Notes under the pieces: model-generated
The model's database searches: none
The model's input: the letters and a program-made list of their open reading frames with translations, nothing else
Told to the model about the DNA's origin: nothing
Shown: in pieces, positions 16,023 to 24,779 of the stretch
Numbering within the stretch: position 1 is the stretch's first letter
Layout: each line of letters starts with the position of its first letter
Translations under genes and position numbers: made by a program
Assembly (NCBI GenBank): GCA_903895005.1
Contig: CAITSH010000029.1
Location: 1-30,940 of the forward strand
Length of the DNA: 30,940 nucleotides
Direction: 5' to 3'
Origin: an uncultured Pseudomonadota bacterium
GTDB taxonomy: Bacteria; Pseudomonadota; Gammaproteobacteria; Burkholderiales; SG8-39

Positions 16023-18941
16023 TCAGGCCAGCGCGCGCCGCAAGACCTGCGCCACGTGCACCGCATCCTTGTGTGCGCCGTCGCGAATCTGGTGGCGGCA
16101 ACTGGTTCCGTCGGCAACCAGCAGCGTATCATCGTCGGCCTTGCGCACGGCGGGCAGCAGCGACGCTTCTGCCATTCTCATCGATACCGCGTAGTGACTG
16201 GCTTCGTAGCCAAACGCCCCGGCCATGCCGCAGCAGCTTGAGGCAACGTTTTCGACCTTGAGTTCAGGCACCAGGGCCAGTACCCGCTGCACCGCCGGCA
16301 TCGTACCGAAAGCCTTCTGGTGGCAATGGCCGTGCAGCAAGGCTTTTTTCTGCGCGATCGGCTTTAGCGCGAGATTGAGGCGCCCGGCCTTTTGCTCCGC
16401 GGCAAGAAACTCCTCGAACAATTGCGCCTTGGCCGCGAGAGCATCGGTGTCGGCGTGCGGGAACAAAGAACGGAATTCGTCGCGTAGGGTAAAAAGGCAT
16501 GAGGGCTCGAGCCCGATCACCGGAAAGCCGCGATCGACGTAAGGCTTGAGGGCATCGAGCATACGCCGCGCTTCGACGCGCGCCTCCTCGACCATGCCGC
16601 CCGCAAGATAGGTCCGACCGCAGCAAAGTGGACGGGCGCCAACTTTTGCGCGGGCCAGATGCACGGCATAACCGGCTGCCTGCAGCACGGCGAGCGCGGC
16701 GCGGGCGTTGTCGGGTTCAAAATAGTTGCTGAAGGTATCAACGAGCAGCACCACCTCGCGCCCGCCCTGTATCGGCGGCGTAACCGCGTCGCGATTGAAG
16801 GTGTCGCCGCGCCACTTGGGCAGCGAACGCTGCCTGGCAAAACCCAACAAGCCCTTGCCCAGGCCTTGCGCGACATTGACCAACGGTGCAAGAGCGCATG
16901 CCAGAGGTGCGTAGCGCGGAAGGTGGGCGACCAGCGTCTCGCGCAAGGACCAGCCGTGGCGTTTGTGCCAGTGGTGGGCAACTTCGATTTTCATTTTCGC
17001 CATGTCCACACCGGTTGGACATTCGCGCTTGCAGCCCTTGCAGCCGACGCACAAGTCCATGGCTTCATGCAGTTCCACTGATGCAAGCGCGTCGCCCGCA
17101 CTCATGTCGCCAAGCTGTCCCGACAGCGCAAGACGCAGCGTGTTGGCACGACCGCGCGTGAGGTCTTTTTCGTCACCAGTGGCACGGAAAGACGGGCACA
17201 TGGTGCCGGCGTCAAACTTGCGGCAATGGCCGTTGTTGTTGCACATCTCCACGGCTGCGGCGAGACCCTGGCTTTGCGCGCCGGGCGAATCCCAGTCGGA
17301 CCAGTCAAGCGCCATATCCAGTCGCGCCGATTCATAGCCCGGCTTGAAGCGAAACAATGCGCGGTCGTCCATCTTTGACGGGCGCACGATCTTGCCCGGA
17401 TTCATCAACCCGCGCGGGTCGAGCAGGTCTTTGATCTCGCCCAACGCGGCGGTGAGTTTTTCACCCAGGATGGGCGCGATCCATTCGGAGCGCACCAGGC
17501 CATCGCCATGTTCGCCGGAAAATGCGCCCTTGTATTCGCGCACCATGGCGCAAGCCTCTTCGGCGATGGCGCGCATTTTTGCCGCGCCATCCGCGCGCAT
17601 ATTCAGGATCGGCCGCACGTGCAGCGTACCGACCGAGGCGTGCGCATACCAGGTGCCGCGCGTGCCGTGTTTCTCGAATACCGCCGTGAGGCGCGCGGTG
17701 TATTCAGCCAGGTGCTCGAGAGGGACGGCACAGTCTTCAATGAAGGAGACCGGCTTGCCGTCGCCTTTCATCGACATCATGATGTTGAGGCCGGCCTTGC
17801 GCACCTCCCAGACGTCTTTTTGCAAACTGGCGTCCGGGATTTCAACAATGCTTCCGGGCAGGCCGAGATCCCCCATCAGCTCGACGAGTTGTTTCAGTTT
17901 GGACAGCTGCTCTGCGGCGTCCTCACCGGCGAACTCCACCAGCAGTACCGCATCGGGTTCGCCGACCAGGAATTTGTCGACAATGGGGCGGAATGCGGGG
18001 TTGTCGCGCGCGAGACCCAGCATGGTGCGGTCGACCAGCTCCACCGCCGCGGGCCCGAGCTTGACGATGTGCTGGGCCGAGTCCATGGCCTTGTGAAAGG
18101 TCGGGAAGTGGCACACGCCCAGGGTCTTATGCTGCGGCAGCGGCGACAATTGCAGGTGCAGGCGCCGCGACCATGCCAGCGTGCCCTCGGAACCAACCAG
18201 CAGGTGCGCGAGATTCGCACCGGCCATGTCGAGGTTGTAGCCTTGCACGCGACGCAGCACCTTGGGCCAGCGCGCCGCAATCTCGGCGGCATTGCCGTTG
18301 ACGATGCCAAGAATGCCGTCGGCGATTTTTCTAAGGCCGCTGGATGCCTGCGCCAGCTCCGCGGCGGGACCGAAACGGTATTGCGCGCCATCGGCCAGAA
18401 CGGCGTCGATGGCGGTGACGTTGTGCACCATGTTTCCGTAGCGGATCGAGCGCGAACCGCAGGAGTTGTTGCCGGCCATGCCGCCCAGCGTCGCCTGCCC
18501 GCTGGTCGAGACATCGACCGGGAACCACAAGCCGTGCGGCCGCAGCTGCGCATTCAGCGTGTCGAGTACGATGCCAGGTTCCACTTCTGCCGTGCGCGCC
18601 TCGACATCAAGATTGAGCAAGCGCTTGAGGTGCTTGCTGGTGTCTATGACCAGGGCCGCGCCGACCGTCTGGCCGCATTGCGAGGTGCCCGCACCGCGCG
18701 GCAACACCGGGATGCCTTCTTCGCGCGCGATCTGGAGTGCAACCAACGCATCATCTTCGTTATGCGGCACAACCACACCAATCGGTTCGATCTGATAGAT
18801 GGAGGCATCGGTCGAATAGCGGCCGCGACTTGCCGAATCGAACAGGACCTGCCCGCGCACTTCCCGGCGCAGGCGTTCCGCCAGTGCGCTGCGCGACGCG
18901 GGCGCGCGGACAAGGCTTACGGGGGAAACCGGTGCGTTCAT
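16023..18941 (-). CDS. FAD-linked oxidase with 4Fe-4S and CCG domains (YdiJ-like 2-hydroxyacid dehydrogenase)
   Basis: The 972-residue protein fuses a GlcD-like FAD domain with an iron-sulfur part. The FAD domain shows PRGAGTSQCGQT and GGMAGNNSCGSRS. The iron-sulfur part has cysteine sets CNNNGHCRKFDAGTMCP (about 565) and CVGCKGCKRECP (about 628), then two CCG modules (CCGRTYLAGG and SSCCGMAGAFG, the latter at about 901). Proteins of this layout oxidise D-2-hydroxy acids such as D-lactate, D-2-hydroxyglutarate or glycolate and pass electrons to the quinone pool. The frame is open to 19001; the ATG at 18941 gives the usual family start and leaves 19 bases after the DsbA-family gene. The particular hydroxy acid is unknown. 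Confidence 0.9.
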   Translation of the reverse strand: MNAPVSPVSLVRAPASRSALAERLRREVRGQVLFDSASRGRYSTDASIYQIEPIGVVVPHNEDDALVALQIAREEGIPVLPRGAGTSQCGQTVGAALVIDTSKHLKRLLNLDVEARTAEVEPGIVLDTLNAQLRPHGLWFPVDVSTSGQATLGGMAGNNSCGSRSIRYGNMVHNVTAIDAVLADGAQYRFGPAAELAQASSGLRKIADGILGIVNGNAAEIAARWPKVLRRVQGYNLDMAGANLAHLLVGSEGTLAWSRRLHLQLSPLPQHKTLGVCHFPTFHKAMDSAQHIVKLGPAAVELVDRTMLGLARDNPAFRPIVDKFLVGEPDAVLLVEFAGEDAAEQLSKLKQLVELMGDLGLPGSIVEIPDASLQKDVWEVRKAGLNIMMSMKGDGKPVSFIEDCAVPLEHLAEYTARLTAVFEKHGTRGTWYAHASVGTLHVRPILNMRADGAAKMRAIAEEACAMVREYKGAFSGEHGDGLVRSEWIAPILGEKLTAALGEIKDLLDPRGLMNPGKIVRPSKMDDRALFRFKPGYESARLDMALDWSDWDSPGAQSQGLAAAVEMCNNNGHCRKFDAGTMCPSFRATGDEKDLTRGRANTLRLALSGQLGDMSAGDALASVELHEAMDLCVGCKGCKRECPTGVDMAKMKIEVAHHWHKRHGWSLRETLVAHLPRYAPLACALAPLVNVAQGLGKGLLGFARQRSLPKWRGDTFNRDAVTPPIQGGREVVLLVDTFSNYFEPDNARAALAVLQAAGYAVHLARAKVGARPLCCGRTYLAGGMVEEARVEARRMLDALKPYVDRGFPVIGLEPSCLFTLRDEFRSLFPHADTDALAAKAQLFEEFLAAEQKAGRLNLALKPIAQKKALLHGHCHQKAFGTMPAVQRVLALVPELKVENVASSCCGMAGAFGYEASHYAVSMRMAEASLLPAVRKADDDTLLVADGTSCRHQIRDGAHKDAVHVAQVLRRALA

Positions 18942-18960
18942 GGTTGCACGCGCGACAGGC

Positions 18961-19617
18961 TCAGGCCTGCGCGTCTTCCTTTTCCGATTCTTCCATGGCA
19001 CCGAGCAGGGCTTCCGCCTCCTGGGCGCCCGAGACGCCGAGCTTGCGGTTGAAAATGAAGAACGGCACGCCCTCGACGCCGATGCGCCGCGCGCTATCTT
19101 CTTCCTGCGACACCAGGTCGCGCGCCTCTTCGCTGTCTAGGCAGGCTTCGGCCTCCTCCTTGTCCATGCCGGCGCTCGCGGCGATTCGCGTCAGCGTCGC
19201 CTCGTCGGTGAGATCGGCGCCATCCAGGAAATAAGCGCGCAGCATCGCCTCTTTCATTTGCGGCTGGATGCCATGCTGCGCTGCGCGCGCAATCAGGCTG
19301 TGCGCGGCGAGGGTGTTGGGCTGGCGGACAATCTTGTCGAATGCGAAGGCAATGCCGAGGGGCGCGCCTATGCCCTCGAGACGCTCGCTCGGATACGGGC
19401 GCCCGCCGAATTTTTGCGCGATGTAGTCCTTGCGCAAGATGCCCTCCTTGGGCAGGTCGGGGTTGAGCTGGTAGGGATGCCATGTCACCACGGGCGCCGG
19501 CCGGTCCGGATGCTTTTTTGCATACAGGTCCAGCGCCGCATCAAGCCGGCGCTTGCCAACGAAGCACCAGGGGCAGACCACGTCGGAAATGACGTCGATA
19601 TTGAGGGCTTCGGTCAT
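18961..19617 (-). CDS. DsbA-family oxidoreductase (FrnE-like)
   Basis: The 218-residue protein has a thioredoxin fold with the active site CPWC at residues 15-18 (VISDVVCPWCFVGKRRLDAAL) and the cis-Pro segment GVEGVPFFIFN near 180, followed by KLGVSGAQ. No signal peptide is present, so it is cytoplasmic like FrnE and the 2-hydroxychromene-2-carboxylate isomerase relatives. Such proteins act as thiol-disulfide enzymes or glutathione-dependent isomerases. It is followed closely by the FAD/4Fe-4S dehydrogenase gene. An AGAAAGAGA Shine-Dalgarno-like stretch precedes the ATG. Confidence 0.9.
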   Translation of the reverse strand: MTEALNIDVISDVVCPWCFVGKRRLDAALDLYAKKHPDRPAPVVTWHPYQLNPDLPKEGILRKDYIAQKFGGRPYPSERLEGIGAPLGIAFAFDKIVRQPNTLAAHSLIARAAQHGIQPQMKEAMLRAYFLDGADLTDEATLTRIAASAGMDKEEAEACLDSEEARDLVSQEEDSARRIGVEGVPFFIFNRKLGVSGAQEAEALLGAMEESEKEDAQA

Positions 19618-19631
19618 GGTGTCTCTTTCTT

Positions 19632-19650
19632 TCTATTGGATCTATTGGAT
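19632..19650. repeat. Short tandem repeat, two copies of a 9-base unit
   Basis: TCTATTGGA occurs twice in direct succession in the 68-base gap between the GntR regulator gene and the DsbA-family gene. It is too short to be a CRISPR or element end; it could be replication slippage or a binding site. Confidence 0.3.
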
Positions 19651-19685
19651 TGGGGGTGGCGCTTTGCCGGAATGCAGTCGCGGCA

Positions 19686-20381
19686 TCACTGCACCGGTTG
19701 CGACGCCGACAGCGCATCAAGGACAGCGAGCATTTTCTGCCCCAGGTGTTCGCGCAACAGCGCTTGCAACAGCGAACCGTCGCGCGCAGACAGGGCGTTG
19801 ACGATGCCCTCGTGCTCCTTGACAGCAAGATCCCAGCGTTCATTTGAAAGGTTGGCCATGTAACGCGCGCGACGAACGTGGGCGTTAAGTCCGCGATAGG
19901 TCTGGGCAAGCACCGGGTTGCCGCTCGCCTCGACGATCTTGTTGTGGATTTGCTGGTTGTAGCGAAAGTACTCGGCCAGTTCGTGGCGCGCATGGTGCAC
20001 CAGCATCTGGTAGTGCAGCGCGCGGATCTCGTTGAGCTGCGCATCGGTGATATTGAGGCAGGCCAGTTCGCCGGCCAGTGCTTCGAGCGCCCCCATCACC
20101 TCGAACATATTGCGCACCAGATCGACCGTGAGCGGTGTCACGCTTGCGCCGCGGTCCGGATGCAAGGTCACCAGGCCCTCGGAGGCGAGGGTCTTGAAGG
20201 CCTCGCGCAACGGGGTGCGCGATAAATGCAATTGTTCACACAACACCCGCTCGTTGAGGCGGGATCCGGGCGCCAGTTCGCCCTGCACGATCATATCGCG
20301 CAGGCGGTCGGCAACGTCCTCGTGCAGCAGGCGTCGGACAATTTTTTCCGGTAACTGTTGATCCATGCATATATTTTGCAT
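19686..20381 (-). CDS. GntR-family regulator, FadR/FCD subfamily
   Basis: The 231-residue protein has an N-terminal winged helix (about 20-80; APGSRLNERVLCEQLHLSRTPLREAFKTLASEGLV is split across the recognition helix) and a C-terminal FCD ligand domain (about 90-220; NQQIH, KEHEGIVNAL and LREHL supply the usual metal/ligand histidines). FCD regulators respond to small carboxylates and bind palindromes of the type TNGTNNNACNA. The ATG at 20381 has AAAGG ten bases upstream; a second ATG at 20366 is possible. It is divergent from the aminotransferase gene. Matching palindromes at 20374-20387 and 20483-20496 suggest that it represses itself and the plus-strand run. Confidence 0.92.
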   Translation of the reverse strand: MQNICMDQQLPEKIVRRLLHEDVADRLRDMIVQGELAPGSRLNERVLCEQLHLSRTPLREAFKTLASEGLVTLHPDRGASVTPLTVDLVRNMFEVMGALEALAGELACLNITDAQLNEIRALHYQMLVHHARHELAEYFRYNQQIHNKIVEASGNPVLAQTYRGLNAHVRRARYMANLSNERWDLAVKEHEGIVNALSARDGSLLQALLREHLGQKMLAVLDALSASQPVQ

Positions 20382-20387
20382 TCAAAA
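20374..20387. promoter_or_regulatory. Candidate GntR operator 1 (over the regulator start)
   Basis: TTTTGCATTCAAAA is a 14-base palindrome with 12 symmetrical positions (TTTTGNATNCAAAA). It overlaps or directly precedes the regulator start codon. It matches the second site at 20483-20496, which suits autoregulation. Confidence 0.5.
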
Positions 20388-20419
20388 CTTACCTTTGTCC
20401 AGCCTCGGTTGTTGCGACG

Positions 20420-20429
20420 CAATATATTG
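20420..20429. repeat. Perfect 10-base palindrome CAATATATTG
   Basis: It lies between the two candidate GntR operators and does not share their TTTGNATNCAAA core. It is AT-rich and may belong to a promoter. No function is assigned. Confidence 0.25.
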
Positions 20430-20467
20430 TGATTAAAGGGAAATAGACTAACTTTTGGTCTTTCGTC

Positions 20468-20495
20468 TTGACGCAAAGCCCAATTTGAATACAAA
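20468..20495 (+). promoter_or_regulatory. Candidate promoter of the aminotransferase gene
   Basis: TTGACG (20468-20473) and TACAAA (20490-20495) are separated by 16 bases, matching five and four of six consensus positions. The -10 lies inside candidate operator 2, so regulator binding would exclude RNA polymerase. The ATG follows at 20550. Confidence 0.5.
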
Positions 20496-20496
20496 A
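20483..20496. promoter_or_regulatory. Candidate GntR operator 2 (over the aminotransferase promoter)
   Basis: ATTTGAATACAAAA shares the core TTTGNATNCAAA with site 1. It sits within a larger symmetry, CAATTT and AAATTG at 20481-20486 and 20494-20499. The site covers the proposed -10. Confidence 0.5.
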
Positions 20497-20549
20497 TTGC
20501 CTTCTAATTTCATCGAAACAGCCCGACCCGATTTTCCGAGGAGCCCATC

Positions 20550-21743
20550 ATGACCTACCGTAGCGGACGCCACTTCTTACAGATTCCCGGTCCGACCAAT
20601 GTGCCCGACCGTGTATTGCGCGCCATGGACTTCCCGACGATGGACCACCGCGGCCCGGAATTCGGGGTACTGGGCCTGGAAGTGCTCGAAGGGCTCAAGA
20701 CCGTGTTCCAGAGCAAGCAACCGGTGGTGATTTACCCGGCTTCGGGCACCGGGGCGTGGGAAGCCGCGCTGGTCAACACTTTGTCCGCCGGCGACCGCGT
20801 GGTCATGTTCGAGACCGGCCAGTTCGCCGCACTGTGGAACAAGATGGCGACCAAGCTGGGTGTGGTTACGGAATTCATTCCCACCGACTGGCGCCGCGGC
20901 GCCGATGCCGCGGTGCTCGAGGCCAAGCTGCGCGAAGACAAAGCCCACACCATCAAAGCGGTCTGTGTGGTCCACAACGAGACATCGACCGGCGCAACCA
21001 GCCGTATTGCGCTGATCCGCAAAGCCATCGACGCGGCAAGCCATCCTGCGCTGCTACTTGTTGACACCATTTCATCGCTGGGCTCCATTGATTACCGCCA
21101 CGACGAGTGGGGCGTGGACGTCACCGTCGCCGGGTCGCAAAAAGGGCTGATGCTCCCGCCGGGCCTGTCGTTCAACTGTGCGAGCGAAAAAGCACGCAAG
21201 GCGGCACAAGCCTCGACGCTGCCCAAATCGTACTGGGGCTGGGAGGAAATGATCGCCAGCAACAAGACCGGCTACTTCCCGTTCACACCGGCGACCAACC
21301 TGCTTTACGGCCTGCGCGAGGCGCTAAAGATGCTGCAGGAAGAGGGCATGCAGAATGTGTTCGCACGCCACAACCGCCATGCCGAGGCGACACGCCGCGC
21401 GGTGCGTGCCTGGGGTCTGGAGATCCTTTGCGTCGTGCCCGAGGAATATTCCAGCGCGCTGACGGCAGTGATGATGCCCGCCGGCCACGACGCCGATGCG
21501 CTGCGCAAGGCAATCCTTGAGGCCTACGACATGTCGCTAGGCATGGGCCTGGGAAAACTGCTTGGCAAGGTCTTTCGCATCGGCCACCTCGGGGATTTCA
21601 ACGACCTCACCCTTGCCGGTACGCTGTCGGGCGTGGAGATGGGTCTCGCCCTCGCCGGGGTACCGCATAAAAAGGGCGGCGCCCAGGCAGCGCTCGACTA
21701 CCTGGTCGAATGCGCACGCACTCCCGCACGCAAAGCCGCTTGA
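20550..21743 (+). CDS. Class V aminotransferase, serine/alanine-glyoxylate type
   Basis: The 397-residue PLP enzyme has N-terminal GPTNVP and DHRGPEF, the cofactor-ring pocket SGTGAWEAAL (65-74), D172 in LLVDTISSLGS and the Schiff-base Lys K198 in AGSQKGLMLPPGL. This matches serine-glyoxylate/alanine-glyoxylate aminotransferases, which make glycine from glyoxylate. A related amino-donor pair cannot be excluded. GAGGAG precedes the ATG. It is the first plus-strand gene, divergent from the GntR regulator. A glyoxylate role would fit a 2-hydroxyacid dehydrogenase of glycolate type encoded nearby, but that link is inference. Confidence 0.92.
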   Translation: MTYRSGRHFLQIPGPTNVPDRVLRAMDFPTMDHRGPEFGVLGLEVLEGLKTVFQSKQPVVIYPASGTGAWEAALVNTLSAGDRVVMFETGQFAALWNKMATKLGVVTEFIPTDWRRGADAAVLEAKLREDKAHTIKAVCVVHNETSTGATSRIALIRKAIDAASHPALLLVDTISSLGSIDYRHDEWGVDVTVAGSQKGLMLPPGLSFNCASEKARKAAQASTLPKSYWGWEEMIASNKTGYFPFTPATNLLYGLREALKMLQEEGMQNVFARHNRHAEATRRAVRAWGLEILCVVPEEYSSALTAVMMPAGHDADALRKAILEAYDMSLGMGLGKLLGKVFRIGHLGDFNDLTLAGTLSGVEMGLALAGVPHKKGGAQAALDYLVECARTPARKAA

Positions 21744-21847
21744 GCTACGCGGAGTTTCGCCCGGCACGGTTACAGATTGCAGATCACCCTTAGAAGAGAA
21801 GCAGCCCCGCGAAGGCGGAGCTTGTCCATCAACCCGGAGGAGAACCC

Positions 21848-22834
21848 ATGTCCCGCCTGACCCGTTTTGTCGCACCCCTTTGGCTTGCCCTGTGTGCCGT
21901 GTTTTCCGGTGCCACATGTAGCGTGGCGCAGGCACAGACCTATCCGAGCAAGCCGGTGCGCATCCTGGTCGGTTTTGCACCGGGCGGCGGCACCGACATT
22001 GTCGCGCGCGTGATCGCGCAACGCCTCACTGAGGTCTGGGGCCAGCCGGTGCTGGTGGAGAACCGCGCCGGTGCCACCGGTGCGATTGCCGCAGACCTCG
22101 TGGCAAAGGCTCCCGCCGACGGCTACACTTTGCTGATGGGCCACGCAAACTCGCACGCCATAGGCCCGCACCTGAACAAGCTGCCCTATGACCCGCTCCG
22201 GGACTTCGCCCCGATCTCCTATGTCGGATACGTGCCCAACGTGCTGGCCGTGAACCCTTCGATCACGGCAAAAAACGTCAAGGAGCTGATCGCCCTGCTC
22301 AAGGCCAACCCGGACAAGTACAACTACGCCTCCTCGGGTAACGGCAGCAGCCAGCATCTGGCAGGGGAATTGTTCCAGCTGCTTACCGGTGTCAAGATCG
22401 TGCACGTTCCCTACAAGGGATCGGGCGACGGGATCAAGGACCTGCTCGCCGGCGTGGTTGCGATGAACTTTGACACCATGCCGCCGGTGATGGAGCACAT
22501 CAAGGGGGGGCGTCTCAAGGGACTCGCCATTTCGACTGCGCGCCGCCTGCCGCAGTTGCCCGACGTGCCAACCTTCGAGGAGGAAGGCATCAAGAATTTC
22601 GAAGTGCTTAACTGGTACGGTGTGATGGCCCCGGGAGCGACCCCGCGCGACCTCGTAACGAAACTCAATACCGATATCAACCGTGTCATGCGCGAGCCGG
22701 ACACCAAGGCGCGCCTCGAGCAGGTCGGAACGCAATTGCGCGAGACCACCCCGGAGGAATTCGCCGCCTTCATGCGCACCGAACTTGCCAAGTACGGCAA
22801 GCTGATTCAGGATGCCAACATCAAGCTGCAGTAG
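21848..22834 (+). CDS. Tripartite tricarboxylate transporter-type binding protein (Bug/TctC), copy 1
   Basis: The 328-residue protein has a signal peptide (MSRLTRF, hydrophobic core, cleavage probably after VAQAQ near 31). The Bug signatures are YPSKPVRILVGFAPGGGTDIVAR, ENRAGATGAIAADLVAKAPADGYT and HVPYKGSGDGIKDLLAG. Bug proteins bind carboxylates or other small metabolites in the periplasm. No TctA or TctB membrane gene is in the window, so this is an orphan binding protein that must work with distant membrane subunits or as a sensor. GGAGGAG precedes the ATG. A paralog lies at 23770-24753. Confidence 0.93.
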   Translation: MSRLTRFVAPLWLALCAVFSGATCSVAQAQTYPSKPVRILVGFAPGGGTDIVARVIAQRLTEVWGQPVLVENRAGATGAIAADLVAKAPADGYTLLMGHANSHAIGPHLNKLPYDPLRDFAPISYVGYVPNVLAVNPSITAKNVKELIALLKANPDKYNYASSGNGSSQHLAGELFQLLTGVKIVHVPYKGSGDGIKDLLAGVVAMNFDTMPPVMEHIKGGRLKGLAISTARRLPQLPDVPTFEEEGIKNFEVLNWYGVMAPGATPRDLVTKLNTDINRVMREPDTKARLEQVGTQLRETTPEEFAAFMRTELAKYGKLIQDANIKLQ

Positions 22835-22876
22835 CTGGCACCGACTGGCCTCGCACCAAAACCAGACAGGACACCC

Positions 22877-23659
22877 GTGAACACCGAAACCATTCTCGTA
22901 CATCGCGACGGCCACATCGTCACCGTCACGCTGAACCGCCCGGAAAAACTCAACGCGCTGACCAAGCCGATGTGGAAGCGCCTGGGCGAAGTGTTCACGG
23001 AACTGTCCGCCGACGCATCGGTCCGCTGCGTTGTCATCAGGGGCGCCGGTGAGCGCGCGTTCGCACCGGGCAATGACATTTCCGAATTCGAAAACGAGCG
23101 TTCCAACATCGAACAGGCGCGCGCTTACGGTCGCATCATGCACACCACCATCGACGCAATAGCCAATTGCCCGCATCCGGTGGTCGCACTGATCCACGGC
23201 ATCTGCGTCGGCGGCGGTCTGGAAATCGCCGGACTCGCGGACATACGCGTCTGCGGCGAATCGAGCCGCTTCGGCGTGCCGATCAAGAACCTCGGCCTGG
23301 TAATGGCCTATGGCGAAATCCAGCGACTGATTGACCTCGCCGGCTACAACACCGCGATGGAAATCCTGCTCGAGGGTCAGATTTTCACCGCTGCCGAAGC
23401 GAAGGAAAAAGGCCTGGTAACGCGCGTCGTCCCCGATCACTTTGTCGATGAGGAGGCGATGGCCGCCGCACACCGCATAGCCGACGGTGCGCCGCTCGTT
23501 GCGCACTGGCACAAAAAATTCGCGCGCCGCCTGGCTGAACGACGCCCGCTGACCGACGCCGAATATGACGAGGGCTTCACCTGCTTCGGCACAGAGGATT
23601 TCCACATCGGTTACAAGGCATTCCTCGCCAAGAAAAAGCCCGAATTCAAGGGCAGTTGA
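22877..23659 (+). CDS. Enoyl-CoA hydratase/isomerase (crotonase) family protein, copy 1
   Basis: The 260-residue crotonase has RPEKLNAL, the oxyanion-hole segment AFAPGNDISEF (61-71) and HGICVGGGLEIAG with E116, the first catalytic Glu of classical hydratases. The second Glu expected in FGxPE is absent: the text reads RFGVPIKNLG, with Ile136. Such members are often not simple hydratases and may act as isomerases, hydrolases or lyases on acyl-CoA. GTG start with AGGA six bases upstream. It follows Bug copy 1 by 42 bases and pairs with the crotonase at 24904-25689. Confidence 0.9.
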   Translation: MNTETILVHRDGHIVTVTLNRPEKLNALTKPMWKRLGEVFTELSADASVRCVVIRGAGERAFAPGNDISEFENERSNIEQARAYGRIMHTTIDAIANCPHPVVALIHGICVGGGLEIAGLADIRVCGESSRFGVPIKNLGLVMAYGEIQRLIDLAGYNTAMEILLEGQIFTAAEAKEKGLVTRVVPDHFVDEEAMAAAHRIADGAPLVAHWHKKFARRLAERRPLTDAEYDEGFTCFGTEDFHIGYKAFLAKKKPEFKGS

Positions 23660-23727
23660 ACCGGACGCCATCCCTTCCGCGTGCCATGGGTTGTATGGCA
23701 AACTAGCCGGCTGTTTTCATATCTCGA

Positions 23728-23743
23728 CCCGCCCCCAGGCGGG
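23728..23743. repeat. Small hairpin before Bug copy 2
   Basis: CCCGCC and GGCGGG form a 6-bp stem with a 4-base loop in the 110-base gap between the first crotonase and the second Bug gene. No T-run follows, so it may slow transcription or affect mRNA stability rather than terminate. Confidence 0.3.
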
Positions 23744-23769
23744 CGTTCGCACTCATCTGGAGGAGAAAC

Positions 23770-24753
23770 ATGCAATCATCACGACGATTTTCAGCCGTGG
23801 TCCTGGCGGCGCTGCTCGCCCTGACCCTGGCCCCCGCCGTCGCAACGGCGCAGGCCTGGCCCACCAAGCCAATCAAACTTATCAATCCGTTTGCCCCCGG
23901 TGGCGGAGTGGACGCATTTGGACGCCCGCTGGCGGCAAAGCTGACACAGGCACTCGGGCAAACCGTGTTTGTAGAGAACATCGCCGGCGCCGGCGGAACC
24001 TTGGGAGCCGGACAGGCCGCCAAAGCGCCAGCTGATGGCTACACGTTTTTCCTGGGTGCCATTCACCACACCATTGCCGAAAGTGTGTATGCCAAACTCA
24101 CGTACAACATCGAACGTGATTTCATACCGGTTACGGTGCTGTCGTACGTGCCCAACGTCGTCGTCATCAACCCCAAGCACCCGTTCAAGAATCTCAAGGA
24201 GCTGATTGATTTCGCCAAGGCCAACCCGGACAAGCTTAATTTCGGATCGGCCGGTAACGGCACCTCGCACCAGCTTGCCGGCGAATTGTTCAAGACCATC
24301 ACCGGCACCAAGCTCACTCACGTGCCGTACAAAGGCGCCGGCCCGATGATGCAGGACCTTCTGGCCGGGCAGGTCGACATGGCGTTTGACGCAATGGGTA
24401 CGTCCGCGCAACAAATCCGCGGCGGCAAGCTCCGCCCACTTGCGGTGACCACGGCGCAGCGTGCAGCACTGATCCCCGATGTGCCAACGATGGCCGAGGC
24501 CGGCGTTCCCGGTTATGAAGTAACCACCTGGTATGCGTTGTGGGCGGTCAAGGGCACACCCCAGCCCATCATTGACCGCATGTACGCCGAGGTCAAAAAG
24601 GTACTCGCGCAAAAAGACATCATTGACATCTGGACTTCCCAGGGCGCCGACCCCGGCGGCCAGACACCGGCCGAATTCGCAAAATTCCAGCGTGCCGAAA
24701 TCGAGAAATGGGCCAAGGTCGTGAAAGAGGCGGGGGTCAAGCTGGATCTCTGA
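23770..24753 (+). CDS. Tripartite tricarboxylate transporter-type binding protein (Bug/TctC), copy 2
   Basis: The 327-residue protein has a signal peptide (MQSSRRF, core to about residue 26, cleavage near VATAQA). The Bug signatures are WPTKPIKLINPFAPGGGVDAF, ENIAGAGGTLGAGQAAKAPADGYT and HVPYKGAGPMMQDLLAG. It clearly shares ancestry with Bug copy 1, but the region that forms the ligand pocket differs enough to suggest another ligand. GGAGGAG precedes the ATG. The stop is followed by a strong terminator, so this may be the last gene of the first plus-strand transcript. Confidence 0.93.
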   Translation: MQSSRRFSAVVLAALLALTLAPAVATAQAWPTKPIKLINPFAPGGGVDAFGRPLAAKLTQALGQTVFVENIAGAGGTLGAGQAAKAPADGYTFFLGAIHHTIAESVYAKLTYNIERDFIPVTVLSYVPNVVVINPKHPFKNLKELIDFAKANPDKLNFGSAGNGTSHQLAGELFKTITGTKLTHVPYKGAGPMMQDLLAGQVDMAFDAMGTSAQQIRGGKLRPLAVTTAQRAALIPDVPTMAEAGVPGYEVTTWYALWAVKGTPQPIIDRMYAEVKKVLAQKDIIDIWTSQGADPGGQTPAEFAKFQRAEIEKWAKVVKEAGVKLDL

Positions 24754-24779
24754 TTTACGCTGCCAAAACGGGTCCTTGC

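Noticed and set aside
16014..16025. TGAACCTGTTCA palindrome at the hybrid kinase/dehydrogenase convergent end as a terminator
   Set aside because: The arms are only five bases with a two-base centre and no T-run, and part lies inside the dehydrogenase coding sequence.
17508..19052. 514-residue plus-strand open frame opposite the FAD/4Fe-4S dehydrogenase
   Set aside because: It is antisense to a gene with many exact motifs and has no family signature of its own.
19632..19650. CRISPR-like repeat
   Set aside because: Only two directly adjacent 9-base units without spacers.
21770..23701. 643-residue minus-strand open frame across Bug copy 1 and the first crotonase
   Set aside because: It lies antisense to two well-supported genes, carries no recognisable domain and is explained by high-GC codon bias.
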